A DNA stretch of 64,000 nt from Hermatobates lingyangjiaoensis. Its lineage: Eukaryota; Arthropoda; Insecta; Hemiptera; Hermatobatidae. Within the stretch, counting starts at the first letter, position 1. Every line of letters starts with the position of its first letter. Made by a program: the position numbers and the translations under genes. Below the pieces are notes generated by a model. That model was not told the DNA's origin. It saw only the letters and a program-made list of their open reading frames with translations, and did no database searches. The stretch is taken from the NCBI GenBank assembly GCA_026182355.1, contig JAPFBL010000171.1:620001-684000 (forward strand), written 5' to 3'. This document shows, piece after piece, positions 63,076 through 64,000 of the stretch.

Positions 63076-64000
63076 AATACCCTTGAGTTAAGCGTATTTA
63101 ATTCCCAGTGTATAATTTCCTTTGTATGGTATCACAAAAGGCCAATATTCAGTCTATGTATCTTCTTTTGTAAGAATGCCTCTGTAACTATCTTTTTTCC
63201 AGTTTAGCCTATCAACTAAGAAGACTTCAAAAGAGTTTTCATTTCTTGAATATCTCATAATACCATAACGGTATTACCAATGAAAGCGTCTTAGTGTTTT
63301 TCTTTTTTCTCTTTGAGAAAGCTACAAGTATTCTATGAAAACTACAAGTTTACGTATTCCATTACTACAAGCTGATTTTTTCAGTTTTTCTAGTATATGG
63401 TCTTTTTTCTAAATTGGAATTTGATATTTTTTTTATAAATTACCATTATCATGTTTAATATTATGTATACATTTCACTGTTTTATATTTAGTCACGATAC
63501 TCTGACAACTATATTTTATGCATAGTAAACTTAACGAATTGTATTCTAAACTGATTGTTAACGGAATAAACAAATTTATAAATCTTCAGTTAATAGCAAT
63601 TTTATTATTTTTTTAATAACTATTTAAATAGATATTTTTTTAGAATTAATATCCATCAAAGTACTGATAGTTTAAAACTAAATTATTACTATTATTTATA
63701 ATCAATTATTGTTGTAAAAAAATGAAATGTATTTGAAATCAATAGTACTATCTATTTATACAAACTGAGAAATGACTCATTAACCATGGAAAGGGAAACT
63801 CATAAATAGAATTTACAATTAAATAAAACAGTAGAAAATTGTTTCATACAACTGCTACTTAAAGAAACAATAAGGTATTTGTTACTTCTCTTAATAAATC
63901 AAGATGTACAGCCTAAGTTATAGTGGGGGGGGCTTTCCCAGCAGAGTGTAAGCGACCTTTTAACTTTTGGACTCTTTAGTAACATTTAGTACACGTCTAA

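Larger units (their letters stand above)
59383..64000. other. Upstream of the first visible opsin exon
   Basis: It should contain the start exon or an intron leading to it. Repeats at 60660, 61285, 61420 and 62875 are listed separately. 59400-60650, 62100-62870 and 63080-64000 show no supported exon; a short G run is at 63925-63932. Confidence 0.6.

Noticed and set aside
1..64000. CRISPR arrays, operons, tRNA or rRNA genes
   Set aside because: The spliced gene and retroelements show a eukaryotic nuclear genome; repeats are not spaced like CRISPR, and no cloverleaf with intact A and B boxes was found.

Overview
This is an AT-rich, repeat-laden eukaryotic window, almost certainly from an invertebrate animal. 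Four well-formed coding exons on the minus strand, all with GT-AG splice sites and matching phases, encode the TM1 to TM5 part of one seven-transmembrane opsin: 225 codons spread over more than 52 kb. Exons lie at 59243-59382, 19365-19495, 12786-12928 and 7347-7608. The introns between them are about 39.7, 6.4 and 5.2 kb. The start exon (to the right) and the exons with TM6, TM7 and the retinal-binding lysine (to the left) were not found. The opsin subclass is unresolved. The ERY motif and the ECL2 signature fit several non-visual or xenopsin/c-opsin-like groups, and xenopsin would point to a lophotrochozoan, but this is only a lean.

Nearly everything else is intron or intergenic DNA filled with transposable-element debris. 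The dominant class is Penelope-like elements (PLEs). There are two degenerate GIY-YIG endonuclease ends (1982-2657 plus, 35190-35475 minus), two related N-terminal fragments (35880-36074 minus, 36319-36432 plus), and over twenty dispersed terminal-repeat copies.

Reading those terminal repeats by eye shows that about ten sequence families, otherwise unlike each other, share one architecture: CTGANGA, one extra base, a short helix and loop, then GAAA. This is the core of the minimalist hammerhead ribozyme motifs known from PLE flanking repeats. Many copies sit head-to-head as foldbacks, including a near-perfect palindrome of about 222 bp at 10343-10564. Two copies keep clear target-site duplications (13 bp around 31776-31909, 10 bp around 44538-44656).

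Other elements are a LINE remnant with an AP-endonuclease-like fragment (57120-58320), a partial second copy (58620-58890), a 259-bp TIR element (39590-39848), two inverted copies of another dispersed element (7625-7905 and 61420-62095, the first ending about 20 bp from an opsin splice acceptor), two SINE-like retroposons, and long (TA)n and (CA)n microsatellites.

Layout from left: 1-7346 opsin intron 4 with the PLE end; 7347-19495 exons 4, 3 and 2 with intervening repeats; 19496-59242 giant intron 1, densest in foldbacks at 29.8-38.1 kb; 59243-59382 first visible exon; 59383-64000 upstream intron or 5' flank with repeats.
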